49,301 nt of DNA from Gammaproteobacteria bacterium (lineage in GTDB: Bacteria; Pseudomonadota; Gammaproteobacteria; Steroidobacterales; Woeseiaceae), in contig JAACFG010000002.1 of the NCBI GenBank assembly GCA_009937605.1, forward strand, positions 1 through 49,301, read 5' to 3'. Shown one piece after another: positions 15,411 through 23,869 of this stretch. A model generated the notes under the pieces. That model searched no databases and was not told the DNA's origin. It worked only from the letters and a program-made list of their open reading frames with translations. Position 1 is the stretch's first letter. The number at the start of each line of letters is the position of its first letter. Made by a program: the position numbers and the translations under genes.

Positions 15411-16778
15411 TTACTTAATCACGTAACAGGGATCGTAGTCGTCACGTGATATTTTCATCCGATGCTGGGCAACGAAACCGGTCAGGAGTTTGTCCAGTAG
15501 GTCCATTATTCGTTGCGATCCGCGAATTTCGAACGGACCATCGCGCTCTATTATGGCCGCAGTATCCTCGCGGACGTTGCCCGATACGATGCCGGAGAAC
15601 GCCCGCCGCAAATTTGCCGCCAGCTCGTGGCTGGCAAGATCTTCGCCGATATCAAGATCGCGCATGTTCGCATGTGTGGCGACAAAGGGACGCTGGAAAT
15701 CCTCATCGATCATCAGCCTCCAGTTGAAATAGTAAGCATCGCCGTGCTTATTGCGAAACGCGAGCACGTCATCGAGACCCGTGTTCATCTGTTTTGCCAC
15801 TTCGGCCGGATTGTCGATGATGATCTTGTAGCGGCTTTGCGCATCCGACCCCAGGGTTGCAGCAACAAACTCATCGATCTCGCGAAAGTAGGGCTCGGCT
15901 GAAGCAGGCCCCGTCATTATCATTGGGAGCGGTTGCCCCTTGTTGTCCGGATGCAGCAGAACGCCAAGCAAGTAGAGAATTTCTTCGGCTGTACCAACAC
16001 CGCCCGGGAACACGATGATGCCGTGCCCCAGTCGCACGAACCCTTCCAGCCGTTTCTCCATGTCCGGCATGATGACCAGTGAGTTCACGATCGGATTGGG
16101 TGACTCGGCGGCGATGATGCCGGGCTCGGTGATGCCAACATAACGTCCGGCACGTATTCGCTGCTTGGCATGGCCGATCGTCGCCCCCTTCATCGGACCT
16201 TTCATTGCGCCCGGCCCGCAGCCGGTACAGACGTTCAGGCCACGAAGGCCAAGTTCGTAGCCGACCTCTTTCGAATAGTCGTATTCGTCGCGGCTAATCG
16301 CATGGCCACCCCAGCAGACGACCAGATTCACGCTCGCCGGTATTGTCAAAAGGCCCGCGTTGCGGACGATATGAAATACGGCGTTGGTGATGCCGTCGGA
16401 CGTTGTCAGGTCGAAGCGACCACTATCGACGATTTCATTGCGGGTAAATACGATGTCGCGGAGAACCGCCGACAGTAGCTCGCGTGTACCGCGGATCATC
16501 TTTCCGTCGACGAACGCTTCGGGGGGCGCATTTTTCAGAGTAAGTTTGAGGCCGCGATCCTGCCGGATAAAACCAACTTCGAAATCCTCGTAGGTCTTGA
16601 GCAACTCACGAGCGTCATCGGAAACGCTGTCGGCGCTCAGCACGGCCAGCATGCAGCGACGCAACAGGGGATACAGGCCACCCGAACCGCTGGATTGCAG
16701 CTGGTCAACCTCGAACTGGGACAGGACCTCGAGACTACCCTCGGGCCAAACCTCTGCATCAACGAATTTTTCGGACAT
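15411..16778 (-). CDS. ppnN: nucleotide 5'-monophosphate nucleosidase PpnN (LOG family)
   Basis: A 455-residue cytosolic enzyme that hydrolyses purine and pyrimidine nucleoside monophosphates to base and ribose 5-phosphate; the E. coli enzyme is stimulated by (p)ppGpp. Central LOG-fold motifs are present: GGHAISRDEYDYSKEVGYEL, GCGPGAMKGPMKGA, and PGGVGTAEE at residues 258-266. The N-terminal (about 1-140) and C-terminal (about 370-455) domains typical of the long PpnN form are both there, which separates it from short cytokinin-activating LOG proteins. Its ATG directly abuts the TGA of the L,D-transpeptidase gene upstream, so the two are probably coupled. Confidence 0.93.
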   Translation of the reverse strand: MSEKFVDAEVWPEGSLEVLSQFEVDQLQSSGSGGLYPLLRRCMLAVLSADSVSDDARELLKTYEDFEVGFIRQDRGLKLTLKNAPPEAFVDGKMIRGTRELLSAVLRDIVFTRNEIVDSGRFDLTTSDGITNAVFHIVRNAGLLTIPASVNLVVCWGGHAISRDEYDYSKEVGYELGLRGLNVCTGCGPGAMKGPMKGATIGHAKQRIRAGRYVGITEPGIIAAESPNPIVNSLVIMPDMEKRLEGFVRLGHGIIVFPGGVGTAEEILYLLGVLLHPDNKGQPLPMIMTGPASAEPYFREIDEFVAATLGSDAQSRYKIIIDNPAEVAKQMNTGLDDVLAFRNKHGDAYYFNWRLMIDEDFQRPFVATHANMRDLDIGEDLASHELAANLRRAFSGIVSGNVREDTAAIIERDGPFEIRGSQRIMDLLDKLLTGFVAQHRMKISRDDYDPCYVIK

Positions 16779-17285
16779 TCAGGGCTTGATTTCGATCGGC
16801 GTATTTTCGCCAGTCATTAGCCAGATATCGATCATGTCAGAATTGGATACGGCAATGCAGCCGTTGGTCCAGTCCTGCGTCCGATAGTAGGTTTCCGAAT
16901 AGGTCGGGCTGTTGGGTTGGCCGTGGATCATGATCGCGCTGCCCGGGTTTTCATAGCCGGCCTCGCTCGCCTGACGCCAGTCGACCGGATCCGGGTAGGA
17001 AATATGGATCGACAGGAAGAAATCGCTATTCGGGTTCCTGCCGTCGAGCAGGTATTTCCCCTCGGGCGTCTTGAAGTCGCCTTCGCGCAGCTTATCGCCG
17101 ACAGGGCTGATACCGAGCGCTATCTTGAACGTGCGAAATATCTCGTCATCCTGCACCAGGTGCAGCAGGCGAGCTTCCTTTTCGATAATGACCCGGTCGG
17201 CCACGGGGAAATTCCCCGCCTGCACCATGCCGGGCATGAGCAGCGCGAAGATTGCGACCGCGAGTAATCTCAAAAGTGAACTCAT
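16779..17285 (-). CDS. L,D-transpeptidase (YkuD domain), periplasmic
   Basis: A 168-residue exported protein. The signal peptide ends VQA/GNF at about residue 23. The YkuD catalytic pattern is visible: His121 in MIHGQPN and Cys143 in WTNGCIAVSN, followed by the usual Asp. EGDFKTPEGKYLL near 68-80 is the family substrate-side motif. Short forms like this are related to YafK or ErfK-like enzymes that make or break 3-3 peptidoglycan cross-links or attach lipoproteins; which one cannot be told. ATG at 17285 is preceded by GGAGG at a rather long 13 bases; the frame continues upstream to 17333 without a better start. It is followed immediately by ppnN. Confidence 0.88.
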   Translation of the reverse strand: MSSLLRLLAVAIFALLMPGMVQAGNFPVADRVIIEKEARLLHLVQDDEIFRTFKIALGISPVGDKLREGDFKTPEGKYLLDGRNPNSDFFLSIHISYPDPVDWRQASEAGYENPGSAIMIHGQPNSPTYSETYYRTQDWTNGCIAVSNSDMIDIWLMTGENTPIEIKP

Positions 17286-17359
17286 ATGTTCGGACGTTCC
17301 TCCAAAACCTGCGACAAGCCTAGCAAATCTCAACCGCCTGAAAAACGCCTCGGGTCACA

Positions 17360-17773
17360 TTAAGCATTGCGACCCGCAATCCAGCCGATGGCGAAGCCGA
17401 TTCCGCCTGCGACGAATGTGTATAACGGCAGGTAGCGAAAAACACGATCGGGAAACGATGCATCGCTGAACATCTCGTTCAGGTTAACCGAGTACGCATA
17501 GTGCAAATAGGCGGTCAGTCCCAACGTCGGTATGGCGAAACCCAGGGTGCCAAGGGGCATCCGCATTCCCGCACCGGACCAGCGGCCGTTGCCCAGAAAC
17601 AAAGTAAGCCAGGACAGCAACACCAGGGCCAGCAAGGGCACCAGGTTGCGAGCGACCCATCGTCCGCCAGAAGGGCCGCCCTGCTGCACGTCGGCAAACC
17701 AGAATGACGCGGCTACGGCCAGTAGCACGACGGGAAGCAGGCGGACGATGAGGTACTTGCTGCGCACCTCCAT
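17360..17773 (-). CDS. membrane protein, unknown
   Basis: A 137-residue hydrophobic protein with about four membrane segments (roughly residues 10-28, 43-60, 72-92 and 113-132). It is not recognised; the terminal GFAIGWIAGRN is Gly-rich. The ATG at 17773 overlaps the stop of the lytic transglycosylase gene by one base (TGATG), so its translation is coupled to that of a peptidoglycan enzyme. An envelope role is inferred only from this. A further TTG lies one codon upstream. Confidence 0.65.
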   Translation of the reverse strand: MEVRSKYLIVRLLPVVLLAVAASFWFADVQQGGPSGGRWVARNLVPLLALVLLSWLTLFLGNGRWSGAGMRMPLGTLGFAIPTLGLTAYLHYAYSVNLNEMFSDASFPDRVFRYLPLYTFVAGGIGFAIGWIAGRNA

Positions 17774-19713
17774 CAACTGGTTCCTGCGTCTGCCAGGATC
17801 GGTATCTGGACTTTGATGCCGGGCCGGATCTTGTGCATGTCGAGGGCCGGATTATATTGACGGAAGAGCCACAAGGGCACGTCGTACTGGCGCAGCGCGA
17901 TGATCCAGATCGATTCACCTCGCTTGATGGTGTGTTCGGCAACTCCGGTGATCACGTGCCGCCTGAAGAAACTGTCCTGCTGATGACGCTGGTACGTGAT
18001 GCGCCGCTGTTCGAACAGCGTGGCATTAACTGTGCCAAGGTCCAGACGGATGCGGTCACCAACGGCAACCGGAGTCCCAAACGCCAGGCCATTCAAGTCA
18101 CGCAGCCGCTGGGTCTTGATCTCGAGCCAATCGCCGTAATGACCGAGAGTCTCGAGAGGTTGCACCTCGATCGTGCCGTCTGCGGCGACCGAGTAATCGC
18201 TCGGATCGGACAAAAGCGCCGTCTGGATTGTGCCAAGCATCGCGGCCGCGAAATCGCCCGCCATGGCACCAGGCGTCATTTCAGCCACCTCGACTTGTGG
18301 CTCTGGAACGGCAGCACTCGCGGCCACCCCGGGGTCGACGGGCGATGGCTCGACAGGCGCTGGTTCGACAGGCGATGACGCGACGGCCGCAGGCGGGGGC
18401 GCGGGCCCGGCGGCTGGCAGGCGCAAGCGTTGCCCTGCGCGTATTCGATGGCTGCTGCTCAACTGATTCAGAGCGACCAACGTCGACACTCGTGTGTCGT
18501 AGGTATCAGCAATCTCAGACAGCGTGTCGCCGCGCGCGACCGTATGAAACATGTCCGGCAATTGCTTCGCAAAGGTCACATCGGGCGGCAAGTTGGCGAT
18601 TGTCGCTTCGAGCGAGCCAGTCGTCGCGGCTGTTGGCAGACGCAAATCGTAACCCTTGGGCAGGTATTTGCTCTCTTGCCAGACCGTCGCCTGCAATCCA
18701 GGGTTGTGTTTCCTGATCGTCGCTCTTGAGACGTTCGTCGAGTCGCTCAGGCCGGACACCGACACGTAGGTTGGCAGCTTTACCGTCTCGTAATCGACGG
18801 GGGTCTCGGGAACGGTCCCGGGAAAGTACGTCTCGACGTTCTGGTCAACTTCGCGGGCCGCGAGAAACGCGACGTAGAAGTTACGCGATGCGAATCCGAA
18901 TGTCCGGCCGTTGTATTTACGAAGTATGTCGACATACGCTTCGTCGCCGTACTGTTTCATCGCGCGACGTACACCGCCGAGCCCATGATTGTACGCAGTG
19001 ATCGCCATCGGCCAGTTACCCGTGATCGAGTAGTTGTAGGCAAGGAGCCGACCAGCCGCACGCGTGGCAGAAAACGGATCGTTGCGTTCGTCTACGACAT
19101 GGTCGACACGCATGTAGCGGCGACCCGTGCTGCGCGTAAACTGCCAAATGCCTGATGCTCCGACATGCGATCTCGCATTGGGGTTATACGAGGACTCGAC
19201 ATGCGGCAGTGCCGCGAGATCGATTGGCACACCAAGCGATGTGAATTGCTCATTCACGTAGTCGCGCCAGCGCCCCGATCGCTCGAGCCCTTCCTGGAAT
19301 CGGTCACTCAGCCCATGCTGGAAGCGAACCCGCTTGACCGCGGCACTCAAGCTTGTATTACTGACATCGGCCGGCCACAACGCCAACACTCGGGCTTCTT
19401 CGCTGCTTAAGTTGCTGCGCTTGCCCGATGCGAGTACCCGCAGCACAGCCTGCAGCTCTTTGCGGCGTGCATCGACGCGTCGATTGCGCTCCCGTCTCGA
19501 CAACGTCGCGGGCATGTCGAGTCGGTCATAAACCACGGCGAGGTTGCGATTGTCGTGCAGCACACCTTCATCGGTCGAATACCGGGTAAATATCGAAATC
19601 CAGAAATCGACGTCTGGTTGCAGCTCCACAGGCTGCGGAAAAGTCTCGGCAGCCTGTGCCGGCGCGACGGCCAGACACCCGGCCAGTAATATAAGGCAGC
19701 GAAAGCTTGTCAT
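17773..19713 (-). CDS. mltD: MltD-type lytic transglycosylase with LysM domains
   Basis: A 646-residue exported peptidoglycan lytic transglycosylase. The signal peptide ends AQAAE (about residue 22). The SLT goose-type domain (about 155-290) has catalytic Glu173 in PHVESSYNP, then GASGIWQFTRSTG and AYNHGLGG. LysM repeats follow: residues 389-433 (FHTVARGDTLSEIAD), a weaker one at about 517-558, and one at 593-638 (EHTIKRGESIWIIA). A Pro/Ala/Val linker (435-475) contains short repeats. ATG at 19713 gives the signal peptide; the frame extends to 19842 over the divergent neighbour's promoter region. It cleaves glycan chains, making anhydromuropeptides. The divergent spacer of 81 bases holds promoters for both genes. 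Confidence 0.92.
   Translation of the reverse strand: MTSFRCLILLAGCLAVAPAQAAETFPQPVELQPDVDFWISIFTRYSTDEGVLHDNRNLAVVYDRLDMPATLSRRERNRRVDARRKELQAVLRVLASGKRSNLSSEEARVLALWPADVSNTSLSAAVKRVRFQHGLSDRFQEGLERSGRWRDYVNEQFTSLGVPIDLAALPHVESSYNPNARSHVGASGIWQFTRSTGRRYMRVDHVVDERNDPFSATRAAGRLLAYNYSITGNWPMAITAYNHGLGGVRRAMKQYGDEAYVDILRKYNGRTFGFASRNFYVAFLAAREVDQNVETYFPGTVPETPVDYETVKLPTYVSVSGLSDSTNVSRATIRKHNPGLQATVWQESKYLPKGYDLRLPTAATTGSLEATIANLPPDVTFAKQLPDMFHTVARGDTLSEIADTYDTRVSTLVALNQLSSSHRIRAGQRLRLPAAGPAPPPAAVASSPVEPAPVEPSPVDPGVAASAAVPEPQVEVAEMTPGAMAGDFAAAMLGTIQTALLSDPSDYSVAADGTIEVQPLETLGHYGDWLEIKTQRLRDLNGLAFGTPVAVGDRIRLDLGTVNATLFEQRRITYQRHQQDSFFRRHVITGVAEHTIKRGESIWIIALRQYDVPLWLFRQYNPALDMHKIRPGIKVQIPILADAGTS
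18336..18380 (-). repeat. 15-bp tandem repeat coding for a Pro-Val-Glu/Asp-Pro linker
   Basis: Three copies of a 15-base unit (plus-strand form CGACAGGCGATGGCT with 2-4 changes) encode the repeated PVEP(A/S) segment between LysM domains. Copy number in such linkers often varies by slippage. Confidence 0.8.
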
Positions 19714-19794
19714 TTGCAATAGTTCAGGTTTCAATCGTAAATTCTTGATTAGTTCACGGAAATTATCAGTAGTTTGCCGTATTTTGAGCACCTT

Positions 19795-21096
19795 ATGAGC
19801 CCATTTTTCGCACAATTCGATCAGCCGCGCGGCATTGGCCACTTGTTGGTCGTCCTGTGCGCGTTATTTGCATCGAGCCTGGTGCTGGCCGGCGAGACTT
19901 CACTCGAGCCATCAGGCAGCGGCGTAGACCTGCTTCAGGATACGACCGGCGAAGAGGACGCGCGTTCCGGTGAAACTTCCGCCGTGGCGGAAGAACTCGT
20001 CGATGCTGTACCCGCGCACGCGCATGACGTGCCACTCGCAGATGCCGTCACTACCGCCGACGGACAGGCTGTGCCGCTGCTCTTGCTGGATACCGAAATA
20101 CTCCCTGGCACTGCACAGCGCCTTGCATGGTCGGCAACCGAGCTATTCGAGGGTGTACCGGTTTCGACGCCGGTGCTTGTTGTAAATGGCGAATTGCCGG
20201 GTCCGACACTTTGCCTGACCGCGGCGGTTCACGGCGACGAACTCAACGGCATAGAGATGGTGCGGCGGGTTCTGCATGATATCGAACCAGGCAAATTATC
20301 AGGTGCGGTTATTGGCGTGCCAATCGTCAACGTGCAGGGTTTTCGTCGCGGCTCGCGCTACCTGCCCGATCGGCGCGACCTGAATCGGTATTTTCCTGGC
20401 AACCCGAAAGGTAGCGCCGCTGCGCGAATTGCACACTCTCTGTTTACTGATGTCATCGCGCATTGCGATGCACTTGTCGATCTTCACACAGGTTCGTTTG
20501 AACGCGCCAATCTTCCACAGATACGCGCAGACCTTCGCAATCCCGACGTCGTCACGTTGACGCTCGGATTTGGCTCCATGGTTGTCCTGCACAGCGAACC
20601 CACGGCCGGCACCTTGCGCCACGCCGCAACGATGGCAGGTATTCCGGCAGTGACAGTGGAAGCCGGGGGACCGTCGCAGCTCGAACTTGCAGAAGTTAAA
20701 GACGGCGTGAAAGGAATCGAGACCCTCCTGACAACGCTCGGCATGGTCAAGAAGCTGCGACTATGGGGCGATCCGGAGCCGGTGTACTACCGCTCATCAT
20801 GGGTACGCGCCGATAACGGCGGCATCCTGCTTGCGGATGTCAGCCTCGGCAGCACCGTGCGCAAGGGCGACCTGCTGGGCACAATCACGGATCCGATGAA
20901 CAATGCACGGACTGAGCTGTATTCGCCCTACTCCGGCCGGATTATTGGCATGGCACGCAACCAGGTTGTCATGCCGGGCTTCGCCACTTTTCATGTTGGC
21001 ATCCAGGCCGACGTAATCAGGGAAGAAGACGCACCATTGCCCGATCAGGAAGAGAAATCGAGCACGGGTGGTTACGTGGATGGAATGTCCGAGTAG
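19795..21096 (+). CDS. succinylglutamate desuccinylase/aspartoacylase family protein, exported
   Basis: A 433-residue zinc deacylase of the M14-like AstE/AspA family. Zinc ligands appear as HGDE (His146, Glu149) and DLHTG (His231). The family signature PDRRDLNRYFPG is at 191-202, and a C-terminal beta-barrel domain (about 335-420) resembles biotinyl/lipoyl folds (GSTVRKGDLLG). The N-terminus has a hydrophobic stretch with a likely signal cleavage near LAGETS (about residue 33), then a 60-residue acidic linker. Export is unusual for the cytosolic arginine-degradation enzyme, so it is probably not AstE itself. A peptidoglycan or N-acyl amino acid substrate is possible. ATG at 19795 is preferred over a TTG at 19774. 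Confidence 0.82.
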   Translation: MSPFFAQFDQPRGIGHLLVVLCALFASSLVLAGETSLEPSGSGVDLLQDTTGEEDARSGETSAVAEELVDAVPAHAHDVPLADAVTTADGQAVPLLLLDTEILPGTAQRLAWSATELFEGVPVSTPVLVVNGELPGPTLCLTAAVHGDELNGIEMVRRVLHDIEPGKLSGAVIGVPIVNVQGFRRGSRYLPDRRDLNRYFPGNPKGSAAARIAHSLFTDVIAHCDALVDLHTGSFERANLPQIRADLRNPDVVTLTLGFGSMVVLHSEPTAGTLRHAATMAGIPAVTVEAGGPSQLELAEVKDGVKGIETLLTTLGMVKKLRLWGDPEPVYYRSSWVRADNGGILLADVSLGSTVRKGDLLGTITDPMNNARTELYSPYSGRIIGMARNQVVMPGFATFHVGIQADVIREEDAPLPDQEEKSSTGGYVDGMSE

Positions 21097-21127
21097 AATT
21101 CCGGCTCCATCCCTGTAGAAATAGTGT

Positions 21128-22066
21128 ATGAGCGGCGATCGTAAACCCCTGTCCAGCTACCGGGCGCCACGCTATTGGCCCATTTGGATTGCGATGGGGC
21201 TTTTGCGCGTCGTGTGCCTGTTGCCGCACCGCATGGCACTGGCCATCGGCCGTCTGCTCGGTCGAATTGCGCATTCGCTGGGTGGCTCGCGAGTCGCAAT
21301 CGTGCGGCGCAACATCGAACTGTGTTTTCCCGACCTGTCGGCCAGTGAGCTCGACAATCTCACGTATGAACACTTCAAGGCGCTCGGGATGAGCGTCATC
21401 GAGATGGGACTGGGTCGCTGGGCGAGCACGCGACACCTCAAGTCCATCACGAATCTCGTTGACGTCGAGAATCTTCTTGATGCTTTGGCGACAGGCAGAG
21501 GCGTGATCCTGCTCGCTGCGCATTTCACGACGCTCGAGATTTCTGGCCGCGTTCTTGCCGATGCCGTGCCACCGTTTGATGCGGTGTTTCGCAAGAACCG
21601 CAGCGAATTCCTGACCGAGTTGCAGCGGAGCGGGCGCGAGGTGTCTGCCGATACAACGATCGAAAAACGCGATATCAAGAAAATGGTGCGCAGCCTGCGC
21701 AACAACCGAGCCGTCTGGTACGCGCCGGACCAGAGCTACAATCGAAAAGGATCCGAGGCTATCGAGTTCTTCGGAGTACCCGCGATGCACACAACGGCAA
21801 CATCGACGCTCGCCCGCCTGGGTAACGCGCTGGTGGTTCCGTTCTTTCCGCGGCGGCTCAAAGACGGGACGTATGAGCTCATTTTGCTACCGGCACTCGA
21901 GGCATTTCCAAGCGATGATCCCGTGGCAGATACAAAGCGCTACATAACGGCTCTCGAGGAGCATATTCGCAGCTGCCCCGAGCAGTACTTCTGGATCCAT
22001 CGCAAATTCAAGGACCTGCCAGACGGCTATCCTGATTACTACGCCGATCTTGACGCGTCGAAATAA
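21128..22066 (+). CDS. lpxL: lipid A biosynthesis acyltransferase (LpxL/HtrB family)
   Basis: A 312-residue inner-membrane acyltransferase that adds a secondary acyl chain to Kdo2-lipid IVA. One N-terminal membrane segment (about 17-35) precedes the HX4E catalytic motif AAHFTTLE (His132, Glu137). YAPDQSYN and VPFFPRR with the later HRKFKDLP tail are family hallmarks. The 312-residue length fits LpxL or LpxM; which acyl position is modified cannot be told. Its last 28 bases overlap the end of kdkA on the other strand. It begins the LPS region. Confidence 0.92.
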   Translation: MSGDRKPLSSYRAPRYWPIWIAMGLLRVVCLLPHRMALAIGRLLGRIAHSLGGSRVAIVRRNIELCFPDLSASELDNLTYEHFKALGMSVIEMGLGRWASTRHLKSITNLVDVENLLDALATGRGVILLAAHFTTLEISGRVLADAVPPFDAVFRKNRSEFLTELQRSGREVSADTTIEKRDIKKMVRSLRNNRAVWYAPDQSYNRKGSEAIEFFGVPAMHTTATSTLARLGNALVVPFFPRRLKDGTYELILLPALEAFPSDDPVADTKRYITALEEHIRSCPEQYFWIHRKFKDLPDGYPDYYADLDASK

Positions 22067-22770
22067 CCCTCGAGCAACTGCTCCCAGTTTGCCGCGCGAA
22101 AGTGCAGCTTGGGATCCAGGTTCACAATCTTGTTCAGCGACCGATGCAGTCGGCTGAGCGTTTTCTGCTGCCAGGCACCTGGTGCCCGAAGTCCGCCTTT
22201 ATCGAAATCAAGCATCCATAACAGACCGTCACTATCGATCTGTACGTTATAGGCGTTCATGTCGGCATGATAGACACCTGCTTTGTGGAAATCGTAAATT
22301 GCTGCGCCGACCGAATTCCAGAAAGCCTCGTCGGGGTCGTGATCAGCAATGTATTGCGAGAGCGGCACGATATCGGGCACGCGGACCGTAATGATGTCAG
22401 CCGTGTAGAAAGTACCGCGCTGCGTGTAGCGCGCAGCTGCAGGACGTGGCACGCGCATGTTGTTCGACGCCAACTTGTCGAGCAGCCGCCATTCCATGAA
22501 GGAACGGGTTTTGTCTGCGCCGGAAAAAACGTAAGTGTCGCGAACCAACTTGCCAACGACGCCCCCACGCATGTAGTGCCGCAATACGAACTGGCGAGGC
22601 ACATTGCCGACAAACATCGTATTGCCTCGCCCACCGGAGCGCAGCGACCCGGTCAACAATTCGGCATGCATCCAGCCTTCCGGAGTGAACCTCTTCTCCG
22701 AAATCTGGTTGATGATGGCCTTATCGTATAGGATTGCGCCGGTCGCGGTATTCTCGACAGTCTCGGTCAA
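22039..22770 (-). CDS. kdkA: 3-deoxy-D-manno-octulosonic acid kinase KdkA
   Basis: A 243-residue kinase that phosphorylates O-4 of Kdo in the LPS inner core of organisms with a single Kdo. The eukaryotic-like kinase core shows VYHADMNAYNV (His168, Asp170, Asn175) as the catalytic loop and LDFDKGG (Asp188, Asp190) as the metal loop; RGGVVGKLVRD is a KdkA-type segment. It starts at a TTG (22770) with GGGAAAGGG upstream; no ATG precedes the conserved region. Convergent with lpxL (28-base overlap) and divergent from the GT9 gene (34-base gap). Confidence 0.9.
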   Translation of the reverse strand: MTETVENTATGAILYDKAIINQISEKRFTPEGWMHAELLTGSLRSGGRGNTMFVGNVPRQFVLRHYMRGGVVGKLVRDTYVFSGADKTRSFMEWRLLDKLASNNMRVPRPAAARYTQRGTFYTADIITVRVPDIVPLSQYIADHDPDEAFWNSVGAAIYDFHKAGVYHADMNAYNVQIDSDGLLWMLDFDKGGLRAPGAWQQKTLSRLHRSLNKIVNLDPKLHFRAANWEQLLEGYFDASRSA

Positions 22771-22804
22771 CGGACCCTTTCCCCAACACTTGAGTGGACT
22801 GATA

Positions 22805-23869
22805 TTGCCTGATTTGGACCTGCAATCGAAGCCTCAAAATATCTGCGTCATGCGCCTCTCGGCTATTGGGGACACCTGCCACGCGCTCGCCGTCATCCGC
22901 CGCCTGCAGGACAACTGGCCCGGCGCTCGTATCACCTGGATCATCGGCAAGACCGAAGCCTCGCTAATGTCCGGTATCCCGGACATCGAATTCATCGTTT
23001 TTGACAAGTCTCTCGGCCTTCGGGCCTACAGGGACGTGCGTGCGCAGCTGCGCGGAAAGCGATTTGATGTCGCCTTGTGCATGCACGCCTCGCTGCGAGC
23101 TAACCTCTTGATCCCCTCGATACCCGCCGCGATCCGCCTTGGTTTCGACAAGACACGCGCGAAGGACTACCAGTGGCTGTTTACGAACCGGCGTATCGAC
23201 GCGGCGCTCGGCGAGCACGCCATGGAAGCAATGATGTCGTTCGCAACGAGCATCGGCGCAGAGGAGCGACCACTGCGCTGGGATATTCCGCTTGCCGCCG
23301 AAGACCGCGATTTTGCACGGCGATTCGCTGACGACGACAGACCTCTCGTCGTTATCAGTCCCTGCAGCAGCCAGCGTGCCCGCAATTATCGCAACTGGGA
23401 CGTGCAAAACTACGCGGCCGCTGTCGAGCACCTCGAGTCGCAATTCGACGCTCGTATTGTATTGACGGGCGGTCCGTCGGATCTCGAGAGGGAATACGGT
23501 GCCGCCCTCGCAGCAGACAGCGATGCCGAAAACCTCGTCGCTCAGACGACACTCAAACAACTCGCCGCACTGATTGCGTCGGCTGACCTGGTTATTTGTC
23601 CCGATTCGGGCCCTGTACACATGGCAACAGCGCTAGGAACCCCCGTGATCGGGCTCTATGCCACATCCAACCCGGATCGCACGGGACCCTACAATTCAGC
23701 AAAACTCACGATCAACCGCTATCCTGATGCGATTCATCGCTATTTAGACAAGAACGTCGCCGATGTTGCCTGGGGCGAACGCGTGCGTGACCCTGAGGCC
23801 ATGGGCCTGATTACCGTTGCTGAGGTTCTGCACAATATCGACATTTTCTTCGAAGAACGGGATAATTAG
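22805..23869 (+). CDS. glycosyltransferase family 9 (heptosyltransferase I-like)
   Basis: About 354 residues with a GT-B fold of family 9. The N-terminal domain begins with ICVMRLSAIGDTCHAL, the phosphate-loop motif of heptosyltransferases. The C-terminal nucleotide-binding part contains ISPCSSQRARNYRNW, LTGGPSDLE and CPDSGPVHMATALGTPVIGLY. It probably adds a heptose or related sugar to the LPS inner core; WaaC is the nearest known role. The frame has no ATG before the conserved start. TTG at 22805 has GTGGA at a good distance and gives the usual short N-terminus. Its last four bases overlap the convergent GT2-WaaF gene. Confidence 0.85.
   Translation: MPDLDLQSKPQNICVMRLSAIGDTCHALAVIRRLQDNWPGARITWIIGKTEASLMSGIPDIEFIVFDKSLGLRAYRDVRAQLRGKRFDVALCMHASLRANLLIPSIPAAIRLGFDKTRAKDYQWLFTNRRIDAALGEHAMEAMMSFATSIGAEERPLRWDIPLAAEDRDFARRFADDDRPLVVISPCSSQRARNYRNWDVQNYAAAVEHLESQFDARIVLTGGPSDLEREYGAALAADSDAENLVAQTTLKQLAALIASADLVICPDSGPVHMATALGTPVIGLYATSNPDRTGPYNSAKLTINRYPDAIHRYLDKNVADVAWGERVRDPEAMGLITVAEVLHNIDIFFEERDN

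Noticed and set aside
18336..18380. A repeat array (CRISPR or satellite) in the lytic transglycosylase gene.
   Set aside because: Three in-frame 15-base units with no spacers that encode a proline-rich linker.
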